In this document: piece after piece, positions 14,590 to 16,476 of the stretch | How positions within the stretch are numbered: the stretch's first letter is position 1 | Layout of the letters: each line of letters begins with the position of its first letter | Source of the DNA: Pavlovales sp. CCMP2436 | Lineage: Eukaryota > Haptophyta > Pavlovophyceae > Pavlovales | Assembly (NCBI GenBank): GCA_026770615.1 | Contig: MU631770.1 | Span: 58,574 to 75,049 of the forward strand | Reading direction: 5' to 3' | Length of the DNA stretch: 16,476 nt | Notes under the pieces: generated by a model | The model's database searches: none | Told to the model about the DNA's origin: nothing | What the model saw: the letters and a program-made list of their open reading frames with translations, nothing else | Program-made: the position numbers and the translations under genes

Positions 14590-16339
14590 TCAGGCCACCT
14601 CGCCCGCGGCGAGCCTAGACGCGAGCGCGTACTGGCCGCGCGCCGCGCACAGCGCTGCGAGCGCGTGGCGCGCGTGCGCGTCCGTCCGGACGCCAAGGCC
14701 TCGCATTCTGACGACGAGGCGCAGCGCAGGCCTTAGCGCCCCCTGTGCGCAGTGAGCGCGCACGCCCAGGTTGAGCGTGCGCGTCTTGAGCGGCCTGCCC
14801 GCGTTGGCTGCCTCGGCGAGGGCGAGCAACTCCCCCACGCGCCGCGGGCAGCCGGCCCTCAGCTGTGCGCGCATGAGCTCGGCGTACGTAAACTCGTTGG
14901 GTCGCACGGCGGGCTGCCCGTCGGCCACCGCGCGCGCGGCCGCGACGTGCGCGTCCGTGCCCTCGCCGGCGGGTGGCATCCCCGTGCCCCCGGGCTGTGC
15001 GCCTGTTCGGGAAGCTGCGGTCCGGGGGAACTGCATCGCTTCGAAGACGGCTTCCGAGCCCTCGACGAGCCCCGCCTTGCCGTACGCTTTGATCAGAGAA
15101 GTGAACGTCACCACGTCCGGCGTGTGGCCCGATGCCCGCAGCTGACGGAGCGTCTCGAGTGCGCGGCGCACGTCGCCTGCGACGGCGCACGCACCGAGCA
15201 GCGCGTTGAATGAGACCAGGTCGGGGGGGACGCCTTCTCTGCGCATCTGCTCGAAGACAGAGAAGACGCGTGAGACTGCCGCCCCCGCCTCCGCGCTCTC
15301 GCCCACCCCCGCGGCGTTGGCGGGAGCAGAGGCTTCGGCGAGCCCAGACTGCGGCCCTGCACCCGCCACCGGCGCTGCGGCAGAGAGGGAGACCTGCGCG
15401 CAAAGTATACGAAACGAGTGTAAGTATGTGTAGACGAGGAAGTGTATATGAATTTTACTTAAAAACTTCCGGGTGTGTACGCAAGACCCGGTCGGGGTGT
15501 TGCGCATGCAACTGTGCCCGCTAGTGAATGTGTGCACCTCGGCGAGTAGCGTGTCCAACGCGGTTGACGTGCGCTCCACCGCACTCGCCGCGGCCGCCAG
15601 CTCGACCCACGCCTCGTTGAGTGAGGGCGAGGAGACACGCACCTTGTTGTTGTTGTTGGTGATGAAGATGATGAAGTTGATGAATATGAGAATTGTATGG
15701 TTATGTGATGATTCTAAGGCACGCACACCTCAGGCGAGGGCGAGGGGACGCGCACCTGTTTTTTTTGTTTTTGTAGACTTAGTTGACTCATATTATTATG
15801 AAGGAGGATGGTCGTTGGGGCCGTGGGCGCGCGTGTGCGTGTGTGTGCGTGCGTGTGTGTGCGTGTGTGTGTGCACTTCATAATAATACATACTAATGTA
15901 AGTGTGCGTAGCGCGTCGAAGCTTGCGTCGGAGCGCTAAGATCAGCTTGATGATTGATCACACCGCCAGCCAGAACCCCCTTCCATTCATATAATCCACG
16001 CAGCAGGCAATGGACGACGCAGCGCTCAGACCAGCACATCTTTCAGGACAGTCAGACGCCGGCTTGAATCCGTATCAGTAATATATGAGCAGGAGACAGC
16101 CGTGAGTTTTATTGGCCTATTAGTAATATGTACTACCAAGTTCCCCACTTTGGCGTAGCGCGTAGGAGCCTGCGTCGGAGCGCTAAGATCAGCTTGACTT
16201 GAACTTGAAACACCGCCAGCCAGAACCCCCCTTCATTTATATACTACTTTAGACGCCAGCTTGAATCCTCTGTCATATAATGCGCACCTCCCCCAGCGCC
16301 AGCAGAGCGCGCCTAGCCGCGTGCGCCGAGGCGTCCGCA
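14590..16339 (-). CDS. Pentatricopeptide-repeat (PPR) protein, 3' three exons, 5' partial
   Basis: Minus-strand exons are 16339-16288, 15642-15538 and 15393-14590, the last ending in TGA. The exons leave phase 0 at each inner junction, and the first needs one base from an exon outside the window. The last exon encodes 267 residues with at least four PPR-like helical pairs: VFSVFEQMRREGVPPD, VSFNALLGACAVAGDVRRAL, VVTFTSLIKAYGKAGLVEGS, NEFTYAELMRAQLRAGCPRR and, more diverged, LNLGVRAHCAQGALRPALRL. An Ala/Gly/Thr-rich insert of about 50 residues splits the third and fourth. PPR proteins bind single-stranded RNA in sequence-specific fashion, usually in plastids or mitochondria, for processing, editing or translation. 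Intron 15394-15537 (144 nt) is a multiple of three and stop-free; intron 15643-16287 holds four repeat copies. The small exon 16288-16339 is the least sure; targeting cannot be judged without the N-terminus. Confidence 0.75.
15394..15537 (-). other. Stop-free 144-nt intron in the PPR gene
   Basis: Donor GAG|GTGCAC and acceptor GCGCGCAG|GTC on the minus strand. The frame stays open throughout and would add 48 residues rich in Thr, Ser, Ile and His, unlike the Ala-rich exons on both sides. Confidence 0.65.
15623..15757. repeat. Duplicated acceptor and exon start in the PPR gene
   Basis: 15623-15644 and 15736-15757 match at 20 of 22 bases, offset 113. On the minus strand both read AG followed by GTGCG(C/T)GTC(C/T)CCTCGCCCTC. 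The upstream one (15757) has the better CAG acceptor and ends in a donor-like CCTGAG|GTGTGCG, making a possible 27-nt micro-exon. Confidence 0.7.
15833..15872. repeat. GT-rich microsatellite
   Basis: A GTGTGCGTGC-type run within the PPR intron. Similar runs are at 5042-5080 and 16440-16467. Confidence 0.85.
15904..15995 (+). repeat. Repeat family 3, copy c
   Basis: GCGTCGGAGCGCTAAGATC, AGCTTGATGA and CACACCGCCAGCCAGAACC, then an AT-rich tail CATTCATATAA. It is the longest copy together with 16153-16245 and lies in the PPR intron, antisense to that gene. Confidence 0.75.
15998..16087 (+). repeat. Repeat family 2, copy 3
   Basis: The frame from ATG 16010 reads MDDAALRPAHLSGQSD, then AGLNPYQ and TAA, followed by TATATG. 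It starts two bases after the tail of repeat family 3 copy c. Confidence 0.75.
16153..16245 (+). repeat. Repeat family 3, copy d
   Basis: GCGTAGCGCGTAGGAGCCTG, GCGCTAAGATCAGCTTGA and CACCGCCAGCCAGAACCCC, followed by TTTATATAC. It is about 85% like copy c by eye and in the same orientation, 249 bp further on. Confidence 0.75.
16251..16281 (+). repeat. Repeat family 2, partial copy 4
   Basis: TTAGACGCCAGCTTGAATCC matches the end of the family (LDASLNP). It again lies directly behind a tail of repeat family 3. Confidence 0.55.
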
Positions 16340-16476
16340 CTGTTGCGGCGGGGGGGGGGTGATTGATAGAGGCGTTAATTGGCAGGCTTGCGCAACGCTT
16401 TGATCTGCTGACCCACCTAAAGGGGGGGGGGAAGGGGGATTGTGTGTGTGTTTGTGTGTGTGTTTGCGCGCGCGCG
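16340..16476. other. Intron of the PPR gene with homopolymer and microsatellite runs
   Basis: A poly-G run at about 16350-16359, another at 16423-16436, and TG and CG dinucleotide runs from 16440 to the end of the window. The C-rich minus-strand side before 16341 serves as the polypyrimidine tract of the exon starting at 16339. Confidence 0.6.

Overview
The window looks like nuclear DNA from a photosynthetic, probably flagellated microbial eukaryote with a secondary plastid (haptophyte- or stramenopile-like; I cannot place it more closely). The evidence is: split genes with GT-AG introns and consistent exon phases; GC-rich exons against AT-rich or low-complexity introns; a degenerate CCCTAA telomere-type tract; a protein with a signal peptide followed by a basic Ser/Ala/Arg-rich leader typical of complex-plastid targeting; a candidate flagellar protein; and many non-LTR retroelement fragments. 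I see no bacterial operon, rRNA, tRNA or CRISPR.

Layout. (1) 68-4247 (+): the last six recognisable exons of a SET-domain protein (putative lysine methyltransferase); the 5' end lies outside the window. Its introns hold a telomere-like tract, minisatellites and several retroelement 3' ends. (2) 4248-6300: no convincing gene. (3) 6301-7449 (+): an Ala-rich coiled-coil protein resembling the CLAMP/C1a-32 flagellar family, with one stop-free intron. (4) 8421-10880 (-): relics of a mobile element, namely a truncated, frameshifted family-B DNA polymerase of Polinton/virus type and, upstream on the same strand, an OTU-protease-like reading frame interrupted by TAG. (5) 10792-11841 (+): a proline-rich ORF with 23-residue repeats, of uncertain status. 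(6) 12134-12819 (+): a two-exon, probably plastid-targeted protein of unknown function. (7) 13307-14487 (-): a decayed LINE reverse transcriptase. (8) 14590-16339 (-): the 3' exons of a pentatricopeptide-repeat (PPR) protein; its 5' end is outside the window.

Three observations stand out. First, the short dispersed repeats are not random: one family (four copies) keeps the same C-terminal reading frame, the same stop position and an (ATAAC)-like tail, as expected for 3' ends of a non-LTR retroelement. A second family behaves the same way and tends to sit directly behind the tails of other elements. Second, several introns carry a nearby direct copy of their own splice junction (at least four cases in two genes), which suggests splice-site duplication as a recurrent process here. 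Third, an endogenous Polinton-like or virus-like element has left a PolB fossil and possibly an OTU-like gene. The host genes do not form an obvious pathway; they are neighbours in a retroelement-rich region.
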